In this document: positions 38,301 through 47,323 of the stretch, piece by piece
Numbering within the stretch: the first letter of the stretch is position 1
Layout of the letters: every line of letters starts with the position of its first letter
From: DAHUXN01 sp963729815
GTDB taxonomy: Bacteria > Acidobacteriota > Terriglobia > Acidiferrales > UBA7541
NCBI GenBank assembly: GCA_963729815.1
Contig: CAVSPU010000004.1
Span: forward strand, 1,210,463-1,274,462
Reading direction: 5' to 3'
Length of the DNA: 64,000 nt
Notes under the pieces: model-generated
What the model was told of the DNA's origin: nothing
The model's database searches: none
What the model saw: the letters and a program-made list of their open reading frames with translations, nothing else
Position numbers and translations under genes: made by a program

Positions 38301-39233
38301 ATGAGCTCGACGGCAAATGGCAAGCCCGAAACCGTATTGATTACCGGCGGAACTGACGGCTTGGGACGCGCCACGGCAATTCTGTTTGCATCCGAGGGAT
38401 ATCGCGTTTTCGCGGCCGCGCGCAATGCGGAGAAACGTGCGGCGCTTGAGCAGCTTGCCGAAGAGAAGAGCCTCGCGCTGGAAACAGTTGAGCTCGATGT
38501 GACAAGCGATTCGTCGGCCGATCGTGCAATCGCGGAAGTCCAGCGCCGCGCCGGGCCGGTCGACATCCTCGTGAATAATGCGGGCATCGCCATCGTGGCG
38601 GCGATGGAAGAAATCTCGCTCGATGATCTGCGCAAGCAGTTTGAAACGAATGTTTTTGGCGCCGTGCGCATGGCCAAACGCGTCCTGCCGTTGATGCGCG
38701 AGCGCCGCCGCGGCTGCATCGTCAACATGAGTTCGGTGGCCGGCCTCGTGTCGAATCCGCTGTTCGGCCCCTACGCCGGCAGCAAGCATGCGCTCGAGGG
38801 AATCACCGACGCGCTGCGATTCGAGTTATTTCCGTTTGGCATTCGCGTCGTGCTGATCGAGCCCGGCTACATTCCGACGAACATGGAACGTGCGGCGACG
38901 GAGCTGTCGTCGGTGTATTCCAAGAGCCCTGAAAGTCCCTATGGCGGCATCTATGCATCTTTCCTTGAGGAGTGGAAGCGCGGCGCTTCGAAATCGCGTT
39001 ACACGCCGGGCGATTGCGCGCATGTCGTCCTGCGCGCCGTGCGGGCAGCGCGGCCAAAGGCGCGCTACGGCGTGACGCGCACGGCCACATTTGTGAAGCT
39101 GGCGCGGCGTGTCCTTCCCGACAGAATGCTCGACAGCATGGTCATCTACGCTTTCAGGCTCGACAAGCTCCGTGATCAATTGTCGAATGCCGCGCTGCGC
39201 AGGCCAACTCAAACCGCGGTACGCGAACAGTAG
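38301..39233 (+). CDS. Short-chain dehydrogenase/reductase (SDR)
   Basis: 310 aa NAD(P)-dependent oxidoreductase of unknown substrate. Rossmann motif ITGGTDGLGRATAILF (a GGTDGLG variant of TGxxxGxG), NNAG in LVNNAGIAIVAAME, catalytic Ser in VNMSSVAG, and YAGSKHAL for the YxxxK pair. An ~80-residue C-terminal extension is similar to retinol dehydrogenase-like SDRs. Last chromosomal gene before the tRNA-Asn remnant. Confidence 0.9.
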   Translation: MSSTANGKPETVLITGGTDGLGRATAILFASEGYRVFAAARNAEKRAALEQLAEEKSLALETVELDVTSDSSADRAIAEVQRRAGPVDILVNNAGIAIVAAMEEISLDDLRKQFETNVFGAVRMAKRVLPLMRERRRGCIVNMSSVAGLVSNPLFGPYAGSKHALEGITDALRFELFPFGIRVVLIEPGYIPTNMERAATELSSVYSKSPESPYGGIYASFLEEWKRGASKSRYTPGDCAHVVLRAVRAARPKARYGVTRTATFVKLARRVLPDRMLDSMVIYAFRLDKLRDQLSNAALRRPTQTAVREQ

Positions 39234-39320
39234 CTCCAGTTTCGCCGCGTTGACTGCCACGGGAAGCTCGTTTACACTCGGAGCGTCGACTTCACAGCTT
39301 TGCCGACGCGCCTCTCCTGT

Positions 39321-39360
39321 TCCCCGGTAGCTCAATGGTAGAGCATTCGGCTGTTAACCG
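39321..39360 (+). tRNA. Truncated tRNA-Asn (GTT): 5' half only, probable left attachment site
   Basis: TCCCCGG acceptor strand, GCTC-AATGGTA-GAGC D arm, then TTCGG-CTGTTAA-CCG of the anticodon arm with anticodon GTT (39353-39355). From 39361 the sequence no longer fits: the last two anticodon-stem bases and the whole 3' half (variable loop, T arm, acceptor) are missing. The break inside the anticodon arm is the usual crossover point of tRNA-targeting integrases. Confidence 0.85.
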
Positions 39361-39883
39361 TTCCCGGACGCATTATCAATAACTTACAAGACTTGCTATG
39401 GACTGCGACGTTCTGCGATAAGTTGCGAGGTTTCTGGCCTTTAGCTCTCTTTGGATCGCACTCCATCGCAAGTCATCGGGTTTGGTGGTGGGCACAAAAT
39501 TGGGCACACTCGCCCGGACGGTTCTGACTCTCAATCGAATCTCCGAATCGTCGCTGCGCTCCCAAATGAAGCCCGGCGAAGGCCGACCACAAGGCCGACC
39601 ACCAGCCCAGACGACACGTCCCCAATGACCGCCACCGTCTTGCTTCTTCTCTCTCAACTAGCTCAATAACAATGAGATACGAGCCGAGACATTCATTTCT
39701 GGCGACGGTGCGACGTGACGTTGTGTGAGACATCATCGCGGTTTTGTTGCAGCGTGTGAACGTGGTTCGGGGAGGTTCGTGACCCCTGTGTTTAGCACCC
39801 CCATTATCCCGGACATGCAAACCCCGCCGCGTCCGCCCGCCCCGAAAAAGTTGCGCCCGTCTCACCGTGACGCGAGAACTGGC
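39361..39883. other. Left end of the island, no intact gene
   Basis: About 520 bases between the tRNA remnant and the higB promoter. Includes a 12-bp tandem AAGGCCGACCAC pair near 39588. No credible reading frame with start signals. Confidence 0.5.
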
Positions 39884-39913
39884 TTGACACAACTTCACAT
39901 TTGTGTGAAGATT
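39884..39913 (+). promoter_or_regulatory. higBA promoter with overlapping operator palindrome
   Basis: TTGACA (39884-39889), 18-nt spacer, AAGATT (39908-39913). The spacer holds a perfect palindrome CTTCACA-TTTG-TGTGAAG (39893-39910), the kind of site a HigA antitoxin binds to repress its own operon. Confidence 0.6.
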
Positions 39914-39918
39914 CCGGT

Positions 39919-40207
39919 ATGCAGGTTGTAGGCCGCGGAGGTGATTGACGCCGCTTGCAAGAAGCACGCGCAATCGGAGGGCCTCATTACATGCGTGGAT
40001 TCGGATTGTTTCAGGGGCGCAGTGGAAGCACTTCGCAGACGTGCGACTCACTCTCAAAAGCGCGGATCAAGTTGGACGGCACGTCATTTTCAACATTGCA
40101 CAGAACAAGGCCCGGCTGATTTCCATAATCAATTATCAGGCCCAGCGCGTCGTAGTCGAAGAGGTTATAGCCACGCCACGTATAACAGGGAGGACTTCAC
40201 AAAATGA
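39919..40207 (+). pseudogene. higB: Frameshifted HigB-family toxin
   Basis: HigB (RelE-like mRNA interferase) pieces appear in sequence but in different frames: MQVVGR at ATG 39919, then CKKHAQSEG, then LHAWIRIVSGAQWKHFADVR and VIFNIAQNKARLISIINY, then YSHATYNREDFTK and a stop that overlaps higA by ATGA. At least three single-base shifts are needed to restore ~95 residues. The correct C-terminal overlap with higA confirms the gene's identity. Confidence 0.75.
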
Positions 40208-40615
40208 CTGCCGTATTGGAAAGGTACCAACTGCATCTTGCCGCACCCGCGCCGATCACGGCCCACGCTCAACTCAAGGAATACACGAGGACTCTGCTGG
40301 AACTCGAATCGCGGGACGATCTCGACGCCGACGAGAAAAAGTACGCGGATGTTTTGGCGGCTTTGATTGAGAAATACGAACGAGAGAAATACCCAGATGC
40401 CGACGTTTCGCCCGCCGATTATTCGAGAGTTGCTAGATGCTAACGGTCTGCGTCAGAAAGACCTCGCCGACATCCTCGGTAGCGGACATGAAAGCGCGGT
40501 GTCCGAAATTCTGCATGGCAAGCGCCCGTTGAGCAGAACGCATATCGAGAGGTTGAGTCAAAGATTCGGGGTGTCGCCAGCGATTTTTTTCACATCCAAG
40601 ACTACAACGCGATAA
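40204..40615 (+). pseudogene. higA: Frameshifted HigA-family antitoxin
   Basis: The N-terminal half (MTAVLERYQLHLAAPAPITA ... LESRDDLDADEKKYADVLAA ... EKYPDADVSP) is in one frame and stops at 40443. The Xre-type HTH half (PIIRELLDANGLRQKDLADI, AVSEILHGKRPLSRTHIERL, FGVSPAIFF) continues in another frame from about 40412. One indel near 40410-40430 explains both. ATG 40397 could still give a lone HTH domain. Confidence 0.75.
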
Positions 40616-40704
40616 GCGCCCTTATCTTAATCGCCCGATTCCGATACGCTACGAGCCGTCTGTATCGCGCGTCTCGGTGGGGGCCTGCTCCGGCTTATAC
40701 CAGT

Positions 40705-41277
40705 CTATTTTGCCGCTGCGTAGACGGTTCCGACGCTGACGCCCATCTCACGGGCAATCGCGGGCCATGAAGCCCCGGAAGCTCGTAGACGGGCGATCCT
40801 CGCGGCATCCACGGCGATACGCGGGCGTGCCTAGCTTCTTTCCTTTGGCTCTGGCATTCCGCAACCCGGCCCTAACCCGCTCGGCAATCAGACTGCGTTC
40901 CAGTTCGGCCACGGCTCCAAGACGGTGAAAATCATCCGGCCCGCTGGCGTCGTTGTGTCTACTTGCTCCGACAGCGACACAAACGCGATGCCCAGGGAGT
41001 TAAAAGTTTCCAGCGCCCGCAGCAGATGGGAAACGGAGCGCGCGAACCTATCGAACTTCCAGCACACAACCGCGTCAAACTTACGACGGTGCGCGTCCGT
41101 CATTAGCCGATTCAATTCTGGCCGCGAATCCTTCGCGCCGCTGATTCCCTCGTCCAGATATTCTCCCGCGATCTCGAAACCGCGCGCTCGGCAGTATTCC
41201 CGAAGTTCGCGCGTCTGCATTCCAACATCTTGCCCGTGATTCGACGTGCTGATTCTTGCGTAGATTGCGGCTTTCAC
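40705..41277 (-). pseudogene. Frameshifted serine recombinase (resolvase/invertase)
   Basis: N-terminal catalytic domain intact for ~120 residues: AAIYARISTSN (nucleophile Ser), LREYCRARGFEIAGEYLDEG, CWKFDRFARSVSHLL. At ~40910 one base is missing, so the frame ends WPNWNAV instead of continuing AELERSLIAERVRAGLRNAR; a second shift near 40830 leads into the HTH end LRASGASWPAIAREMGVSVG, then TVYAAAK and a stop. Likely inactive. Confidence 0.8.
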
Positions 41278-41299
41278 ATTTTAGCTCCTCTATGAAAAC

Positions 41300-41430
41300 T
41301 CAATTCGCGTAAATTGTCGGCATCGCGTTCAGCATTGCCCGGCGAACAGCAAGCTTGATCGTTCGGCTTCCGGCTTCTGATGCATCGCGCTCGTAGCAAT
41401 GAGGCTGTCGCGGTCAAAGAACCACAGCAT
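41300..41430 (-). pseudogene. Possible frameshifted small gene
   Basis: ATG 41430 opens MLWFFDRDSLIAT; a one-base shift leads into YERDASEAGSRTIKLAVRRA and MLNAMPTIYAN, which reads like a single ~45-residue plasmid/phage-type protein. Low confidence, included because neighbouring genes show the same damage. Confidence 0.3.
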
Positions 41431-41509
41431 GCGAATCAAGCGTGAGGGTGAAACCGCATCCGGGCGCAGCGACACTCAGAGACGATGCTCTTATCGAGGC
41501 TCGTTATCT

Positions 41510-42169
41510 TCATTCGCGCACCTCGATAGGTTCCGCGCTCATCAATTCCAATTCCAAGCGCATAAGCGATTCGCGGACGTTGTTATTTGCGTCCCGGGAC
41601 AAACGTTCTAGGTTCGGTTCCGTCGCGCCGTTTGATTCGGCTTGCCAGACTCGCCGGAGCAAGGAAACAAGATTACCGTTTAGTCCGTAGGTGGAAAATT
41701 CCAGCACACGGCAACGGCTAAGGAAACGCGCTTCGAGTCTGTCCGTAGCGTTACAGGTGAAAATGAAAATGCAGTTGTCGCGCATCCCGGTCGCATCGAG
41801 TTTGGACAGCAACGCTAGTTGCGCCTTGTCGCTCATAGCGTCTGCTTCATCCACGAGCACGAGCCAAAACGTCTTACCGGCCATCGGCACATACTGAGTC
41901 ATTCGCAGCGATTCTTCTAGCTCCGCAACGGTACAGTGTTGAGATGGAATGTGGATTAGTTCCGCGTGAATCTCTGCTGCGATTGCGAGCGCAAGGGATG
42001 TCTTGCCCGTACCGGATGGCCCGACAAAAAGCCACGCGGATGCGAACGGCTGCACGGCTAACTTGGCAAGAATCTTGCGCTGCTTATCGAGGCCAACAAA
42101 CTCCGCGATACGACGTGGCCGGTACTTCTCGGCGAGCGATTGCGGAAAGGCTAAGGAGGGTTGCATCAC
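41510..42169 (-). CDS. Clamp-loader-like AAA+ ATPase
   Basis: 219 aa. N-terminal EKYRPRRIAEFVG is the classic opening of clamp loaders/RFC and RarA. Walker A FVGPSGTGKTSLAL, Walker B LVLVDEADAM, sensor 1 FIFTCNATDRLEARFLSRC (with the SRC box of clamp loaders). A short C-terminal helical domain only; no collar domain. Probably a replication accessory of a plasmid or phage-like element. Upstream of it on the same strand is a 76-aa gene 4 nt away. Confidence 0.8.
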   Translation of the reverse strand: MMQPSLAFPQSLAEKYRPRRIAEFVGLDKQRKILAKLAVQPFASAWLFVGPSGTGKTSLALAIAAEIHAELIHIPSQHCTVAELEESLRMTQYVPMAGKTFWLVLVDEADAMSDKAQLALLSKLDATGMRDNCIFIFTCNATDRLEARFLSRCRVLEFSTYGLNGNLVSLLRRVWQAESNGATEPNLERLSRDANNNVRESLMRLELELMSAEPIEVRE

Positions 42170-42173
42170 GCAC

Positions 42174-42404
42174 CTACCTTTCCGTTGCGCGCTGGATGCG
42201 AGTTAGCTCGCGTTCGCCACGGACAACCGCTAGAAAATGTTCACGGCTGAATCGCGGATTGTCGGCTGCGAGTGCTTCGGCGATATGCGCTGCAAAGTGT
42301 TCCTGTGCTTTGGCTGACTCGGCGCGTGTGAATCCATCGGCTTGCAGCGAACCCAAGCCGTAACGGAGTGCTTCTGCGATGCGGATGTAATCTTGTCGGC
42401 TCAC
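42174..42404 (-). CDS. Small hypothetical protein (76 aa)
   Basis: Not recognised. Helical, charged, with ALRYGLGSLQADGFTRAESA and HFLAVVRGE. GTG start at 42404 overlaps the stop of the broken gene upstream (GTGA) and it ends 4 nt before the AAA ATPase start, so it belongs to the same operon. Confidence 0.6.
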   Translation of the reverse strand: MSRQDYIRIAEALRYGLGSLQADGFTRAESAKAQEHFAAHIAEALAADNPRFSREHFLAVVRGERELTRIQRATER

Positions 42405-42655
42405 AGCGCACCTGCTTCTGTGCCCGGAAGCACGCCAAGATAAGCCGCGTATTCATACAGCGAGCCGTGCCAGTCGCGCGGATTCAGGAATCCATCTTCG
42501 ACTAGCTCGGAAACATCCTCATCCCAGAATTCTAGGATGCGTCGCCGTCGCTGTTTTTATCGCCCGAGCTCAACGTGAGCGCGATCCCGCTCAAACCACG
42601 TTTCTAGCTCGGTTTGTTCAATGGGAATTACGGTAGAATTGGAATTAGCTTGCAT
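42401..42655 (-). pseudogene. Frameshifted small hypothetical gene
   Basis: ATG 42655 opens MQANSNSTVIPIEQTELETW and FERDRAHVEL, then hits a stop. Two small frame changes restore ILEFWDEDVSELVEDGFLNP and RDWHGSLYEYAAYLGVLPGT, ending in a stop that overlaps the next gene's GTG. The two halves read as one ~80-residue protein. Confidence 0.55.
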
Positions 42656-43403
42656 GTCGGCTTCCATCCGTCATGTGAGTTAGGGCTTGTCGGCTGCTTA
42701 GCACAGTCGGCAGGCCCGTTTTGTTTCTACTTCTGCCGTTTCAAGTACGCTTGCCTTGCCCGTCGCTCTGTCCTGAAACCGGAAGACCAATTTAGCCTTG
42801 CATGCTTACGTTGCGAACCAATTCCGCTGCAATCGTCAGGAAACGGTATCTCGCATTTTGCCTTCATTACACGCTGCAAGTTAGCGCGTGGATTCACATC
42901 AGCTGTCTGAACTGTGGAATAGCGCGCCGAATGAAAATAAATTTGCTGCGATGGCGAGCACGATTGCTTTAGACGCGCGGAACGTCTTTCAAAAAACCCT
43001 AGTTCGCGCCGCGTCCGCAAGTGATTGATTCCGCGTGCCCGATTCCAAGCACTCAGACCGCACAAAAAACAGTTGTTTATTGAAAGCCCCGAACAGCGCG
43101 CAACGCCATGTCGCGCAACGTGACGCGAGATCGCTCGCAAATGCAGCGTAAATTCCCGATAGATTTGCAGGTGATTTGCAACGGACGGCGGATAGGATAC
43201 GAGACGGGCTTTGCGAAGCGGGCAGCCTCGTTGAAACTTGGGGAAAGTCTTATGGGACTCCTACGGCCTGTTCAACACCCCGTCGTGGTCGCCCCATACG
43301 GTGGGGTGCATGGGACTCCAACCATGTTCGACCCACTTCGGACGCGGAAAGAATTGCGGTCGTGGGCTTTCGGCAGGAAAGGAAACGCGGCCTCGAACAG
43401 CGA
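42656..43403. other. Stretch without a convincing gene
   Basis: About 750 bases. A minus-strand frame (42727-43140) ends in MKAKCEIPFPDD...RTERRARQAYLKRQK, which might be a 46-aa gene from ATG 42867, but it lacks a ribosome site. Nothing else recognised. Confidence 0.4.
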
Positions 43404-44714
43404 TCACCGCCGATGATCTCGAAACTGTTCCTCCGGCGTCTTGGCACCGGGGATTTTCACGCATGTTCCGTTAATCGTGGGGTCATCCCCATCTGAAACC
43501 GATATTGAGAAACGCCCCGTAGCTCGGTCGATCTCGAAGTCGTTCTTCTCGTCCTTGGTATTGGGCGTAATTATGCTCACGGTCTCGGTGTTCCACTCTG
43601 CGTAGTACCCCTTCTCTATTTCACTTTGTGACTTTTCGTCAGCGGGCATTTCGCCGTCGTCGCTCATAACTGCCACGTAACGGTCTGGCACGTCCACGGG
43701 AAGGACGGCAAGGAATGAGTTCGGCGACAGGTCGTTCATAGTGGAGTCTGGGGATATATACCCGACAAAAACATACGCCCAGTTTCCTGGTACGCCCGAA
43801 AGGAACACCCGATAAACCACGGCCATACCGTTGCGCATTCCGACCGTCGCATAGACCGTCCAGAACCATTGAAAGGATGAATCATCAAAAAAGCACGCAT
43901 ATTGCGAGTCGTGCCCGAGGATGGACTGATCCTTAGCAGCCAGCATTTGCTGATAGTATTTGAATTGTGGGGAAGTGATCGTCGGTTCGGAAGCCTGCTG
44001 AACCTCCGAGGATGGCGTTGTATCGGGAGATACCGAAACATTCGGAAAGCCCAAAAGCTTCGCGTGCTGCACTAGCAATAGGCTTTTCGCGGCGTTGATC
44101 GGAATTGCGAAATTCAGATTCTCTCCGCCTTTGAGATACATGGTCGTGACGCCAATCACCTGCCCTGCCATATTGAAAAGCGGGCCGCCGCTGCTGCCGG
44201 GCGAGATAGGCGCGGTGATTTGGAGGTATTTCCCGCCCTTTTCGTCAATACTGCGGACGCTGCTGACGATGCCATTTGAGACCGTTGATTCGAGCGAGAG
44301 CGGATTGCCAATGGCGACGACTTCTTGACCGACCTGAACGTGATCGGAGTCACCAAGGGCGAGCGTGCGGAAGTGTTCACCGTGGGCTTTAATGACGGCA
44401 ATGTCGCGCGCCTTGTCGGATGCGAGCACTCCATCGACAAGGTAGAAGGCGCCATCGGGGAGTTTAACAACAGCAGATGTGCCCTCGGCAATGACATGAT
44501 AGTTCGTTACGATGAGGCCGTCCTTACTCACAATGAATCCGCTGCCCTGGGCGATAGGATTGCCGTTCTTGTCGGACATGACGATGGAGACGACGGCCCC
44601 ATTTGCGGCCTTGGCGATTGCCGGGATGCTTTTTTGAGATGGAGTCGATTGCGCGGCGGCGACAGTCGCGGCAACAAAGATCGTGAGAAGGAGCTTAGTG
44701 GCAAAACGCAGCAT
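43404..44714 (-). CDS. Exported trypsin-like (HtrA/DegP-type) serine protease
   Basis: 436 aa. Signal peptide (LLLTIFVAATVAAAQ). Catalytic triad visible: His in VTNYHVIAEG, Asp in KARDIAVIKAHG, Ser in SPGSSGGPLFN. No PDZ domain follows; instead an unrecognised ~230-residue C-terminal domain (YAEWNTETVSIITP, DRATGRFSISVSDGDDPTIN). Start ATG 44714 has AAGGAG 6 nt upstream. Lies in the island just left of the casposon. Confidence 0.88.
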   Translation of the reverse strand: MLRFATKLLLTIFVAATVAAAQSTPSQKSIPAIAKAANGAVVSIVMSDKNGNPIAQGSGFIVSKDGLIVTNYHVIAEGTSAVVKLPDGAFYLVDGVLASDKARDIAVIKAHGEHFRTLALGDSDHVQVGQEVVAIGNPLSLESTVSNGIVSSVRSIDEKGGKYLQITAPISPGSSGGPLFNMAGQVIGVTTMYLKGGENLNFAIPINAAKSLLLVQHAKLLGFPNVSVSPDTTPSSEVQQASEPTITSPQFKYYQQMLAAKDQSILGHDSQYACFFDDSSFQWFWTVYATVGMRNGMAVVYRVFLSGVPGNWAYVFVGYISPDSTMNDLSPNSFLAVLPVDVPDRYVAVMSDDGEMPADEKSQSEIEKGYYAEWNTETVSIITPNTKDEKNDFEIDRATGRFSISVSDGDDPTINGTCVKIPGAKTPEEQFRDHRR

Positions 44715-45203
44715 TTCGGTCTCCTTGCGCGTAAAACACCTATTTATGTTGGGGCGAACTAGCGACCGAGGCAATGGTACGAGTCGTTAAAAGGTAACGC
44801 GCAGCGATGCCACACTTTTCATCGAGGCACTAATTGACGCAAGATAGAGAATCGCCAAGTCAGTTTTGGTGGGGACGTTAGGCCTATTCGATGGCGGGGT
44901 GTGGAACCCCCGGCCCCCGTCATATTGAGCCTCAACCGTGTTTGACGAAAACTTCGACTCGATGTGGGCCTCCCGCGTCCCCTAAATGGGGGCCAAGCCC
45001 CGGTTAACACCGGCGGTGCTTCCGGGCCGGATCATGGGAGCCTGAATCGCAGTTTTCTGCGTCCGCCATCGCCACATACGCGCGATAGGCCCCGCACGGT
45101 CGCCCAGAGGTGGCCAACGAATCAGCCCGAAAACCTGTTTGACAGATACACAGGCCGCGTGGGAAACAACGACGCCCGCAGTATAGGGCCGCAGAATATT
45201 GGC
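44715..45203. other. Non-coding flank left of the casposon
   Basis: About 490 bases between the protease start and the casposon target site. No supported gene, tRNA or array. Confidence 0.45.
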
Positions 45204-45217
45204 CTCAATTACATAAG
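45204..45217. repeat. Casposon target-site duplication, left copy
   Basis: CTCAATTACATAAG, identical to 60524-60537 in direct orientation. The exact boundary is ambiguous by 2 bases each way because of a shared run of G. Confidence 0.85.
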
Positions 45218-45319
45218 GGGGTATTACGCATTGAGGGGAAAATGCTACACCCCGGGGCGCAGGGAACGCAGGTCTGCCCAGAAAGCGGGTTTCCGATTAG
45301 CGCGTTATACGTCCAATTC
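45218..45319 (+). repeat. Casposon left terminal inverted repeat
   Basis: 102 bp, begins GGGGTATTACGCATTGAGGG; reverse complement of 60422-60523 with a single mismatch (101/102). Carries GGGGAAAATGCTACACC at 45235-45251. Confidence 0.95.
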
Positions 45320-45440
45320 CCTCGATTGTGACGATCATTCTGGACTGAAGGCTGCCAGTATCCCAAAGACACCTAGTTTTTCAACGAGCGCTGTTCATTG
45401 AGGCCAACTACAGGATATTCTTAAGACGATTTGCGATCGA

Positions 45441-45890
45441 ATGGAGTTAACAGTGTCGTGTGTTCTTCGCGCAAGAGGCTCTAGCTTCGCCGTCGATGAG
45501 TTTTTGGCCGCGTCATCGTTGCAGCCGATTACGGTCTTCCATCGGGGAGAGAAACAATCATCAAAGTCGCGACCTATGACTGCCGCAGGATTTCATGCGG
45601 TTGTTAGCGCGGCGGATTTTGCCAACCTCCAGGGTCAAATCGCAGACGCTGTCCAATTTGTCCAACAGAATCAGGACGAACTTGCGCGTCTAGTCGGTTT
45701 CCCGGGCGTCGAAAACGTCTCGGTCGACTTCGGAATTGAAGAGCGCGATGTCGCGGCCCAGAGCGAACGATTCCCGCCAAATCTCTTAGGGATGCTAGGC
45801 AGTCTTGGCATCAGCCTCGAATTCACATTGTACCCGTGCGAACAACCAGCCGGACATGGGGACACGTCACGAGACGAGACTGTACGTTAG
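45441..45890 (+). CDS. Casposon cargo: hypothetical protein (149 aa)
   Basis: Not firmly recognised. The layout (short beta strand VSCVLRARGSSFAV, FHRGEK, then LARLVGFPGVENVSVDFGIE and SLGISLEFTLYP) is similar to DUF4279-like or immunity-type small domains. Soluble, no signal peptide. No strong ribosome site at ATG 45441. Confidence 0.5.
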   Translation: MELTVSCVLRARGSSFAVDEFLAASSLQPITVFHRGEKQSSKSRPMTAAGFHAVVSAADFANLQGQIADAVQFVQQNQDELARLVGFPGVENVSVDFGIEERDVAAQSERFPPNLLGMLGSLGISLEFTLYPCEQPAGHGDTSRDETVR

Positions 45891-46025
45891 CGTGCCCTGA
45901 ATTCGCCAGCCGCTTACGATGTGCTGGACGGATTACGGCCTATAAATCCTCTTGTGACCAGTAATCGGCCTCGGCAGCGGCGAATCTGCTCGGGCTAACT
46001 TCATAAATCCGTGGAGAGGTAGATT

Positions 46026-46268
46026 GTGAACATCGTGAAAGTACTGGGGGTCGCACTTCTCGGCATCGTTTCCCTCCTCGTCCTGTTAGCGGTGGTTCTT
46101 CCTGCCGTGAGTCTTCTGTTAGGGCTCGGCGTCGATATTCCGAGTAGTCTGCCACGCGCCGGGAAGGCTCTCTTCTTCGATGCGCATCCGTGGCTGTCCC
46201 TGCTTGTTGGCGCACTATTCCTTGCCCTTCTTGGCTGGGGCGCGTGGAAGCTCTTGAAGGGTGATTAA
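46026..46268 (+). CDS. Casposon cargo: small membrane protein (80 aa)
   Basis: Two membrane helices (VLGVALLGIVSLLVLLAVVL and WLSLLVGALFLALLGWGAW). GTG start 46026 preceded by GGAGAGG. Function unknown. Confidence 0.65.
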   Translation: MNIVKVLGVALLGIVSLLVLLAVVLPAVSLLLGLGVDIPSSLPRAGKALFFDAHPWLSLLVGALFLALLGWGAWKLLKGD

Positions 46269-46324
46269 GACAATTTCGCTCTGGTACCTGATAGGGATAG
46301 CGTGTTCATCACGAGTGGACGTGT

Positions 46325-46410
46325 AGTCGCCTTACCGGAGATTTGCTATCCGGCGGGGGGTGTAGCCGAATTTTTTCCGAACCATACTACCCCGTCGCTT
46401 CCTTGACGGG
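46325..46410 (+). repeat. Casposon internal inverted repeat, left copy
   Basis: 86 bp, 84/86 identical to the reverse complement of 59372-59457. Includes GGTGTAGCCGAATTTTTTCC, a variant of the GGGGAAAA...GCTACACC motif seen in the terminal repeats. About 1.0 kb inside the left terminal repeat. No direct duplication flanks this pair. Confidence 0.92.
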
Positions 46411-46425
46411 GTAGGCTTATACCAC

Positions 46426-46443
46426 GGGGAAAACTGCTACACC
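46426..46443 (+). repeat. Short subterminal motif, left copy
   Basis: GGGGAAAACTGCTACACC; exact inverted copy at 59204-59221. Confidence 0.85.
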
Positions 46444-46506
46444 CTTAAGGTGCAAACGGGGCAGTAGACACTTCTACGCCGAACGGACGAGGATTCGCCC
46501 AAAAGC

Positions 46507-47235
46507 TCAAAGGTCACGCCGCTGCTCCACCGTCATCTTGCGCGGGTCGAAATGGAACTTGAGAGTCGCGAGTTCTGTTTTGCAAACGAGGTTCAAACCC
46601 GTTTCGCCTGCGGGGACCGTCGGTTTCCCGTCCGCCACTTCTGGAAAGCTGACAATGATGGCCGTCACCGCCTTCCCATCAGGGGCGCGGAGAAGTTTGA
46701 TGGATCCGGGAGCAAGTGCTGCCTTCGACCCGTCGAGCTGGAGGAAAGTTGCCTTGGCCAGGGCAGCTTCGTCGAGTTTGGCGAACGGGGCCATGTCGGG
46801 ACCGAAAACATCAATCTGATATTCGGCAGGAGCCTCTGAGACGAATTGCTCTGCGCCAGCTTGGGTCATCTTTCCGGCGAGCAGCAGTTGACGCGCCAGC
46901 GCCTCACGCATGGTCCGCGCCGATATCCACCGGGCTTCGAACGGCACCTGCGGTGCCACTGCGGAAGGTGGCGGGCCCGTAGGTACGGCACCGGCCTGGA
47001 GTGCGGGGACCTCCGATCGCGGCACCATAGTAGTCACCGTTCTGGTAGTCGTTCTGATTTGCATCCCCCAGGTTTGCGGCACGCTGATCATCTCCGACCA
47101 GGGTGAGTGGTCCAGCACCCTCTCAACGTCCTTATGGTCCCACTTCTGGTAAGGTTTGCCTTTCCACGGCTCGCCAGCCCAAGCCAGTGCGCTCACTAAC
47201 AGAACTGCCATAGATACTTTCCCCAATCCCCGCAC
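46507..47235 (-). CDS. Casposon cargo: exported hypothetical protein, acidobacterial type
   Basis: 242 aa from GTG 47235, which has a perfect AAGGAGG 5 nt upstream; the frame is open to 47283. Signal peptide (MAVLLVSALAWAG). The mature start WKGKPYQKWDHKDVERVLDH and SPWSEMISVP is a pattern I associate with secreted acidobacterial proteins near GWxTD genes. Function unknown. Confidence 0.7.
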   Translation of the reverse strand: MRGLGKVSMAVLLVSALAWAGEPWKGKPYQKWDHKDVERVLDHSPWSEMISVPQTWGMQIRTTTRTVTTMVPRSEVPALQAGAVPTGPPPSAVAPQVPFEARWISARTMREALARQLLLAGKMTQAGAEQFVSEAPAEYQIDVFGPDMAPFAKLDEAALAKATFLQLDGSKAALAPGSIKLLRAPDGKAVTAIIVSFPEVADGKPTVPAGETGLNLVCKTELATLKFHFDPRKMTVEQRRDL

Positions 47236-47323
47236 GGTTCCTCCTTTCGCCAGATTCTTGGCATGTCTCAAGCTTCCTAGCAACTAGCGACCGATTAACA
47301 CGTTCCAAGGCAACGCCTCGAAA

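Noticed and set aside
36085..39320. A 16S rRNA gene or tRNA-Ile/Ala upstream of 23S
   Set aside because: None of the 16S universal segments or tRNA arms is present between the 23S leader and the SDR gene.
42727..43140. 137-codon minus-strand frame
   Set aside because: Composition and lack of ribosome site argue against it; only the last 46 codons look protein-like.
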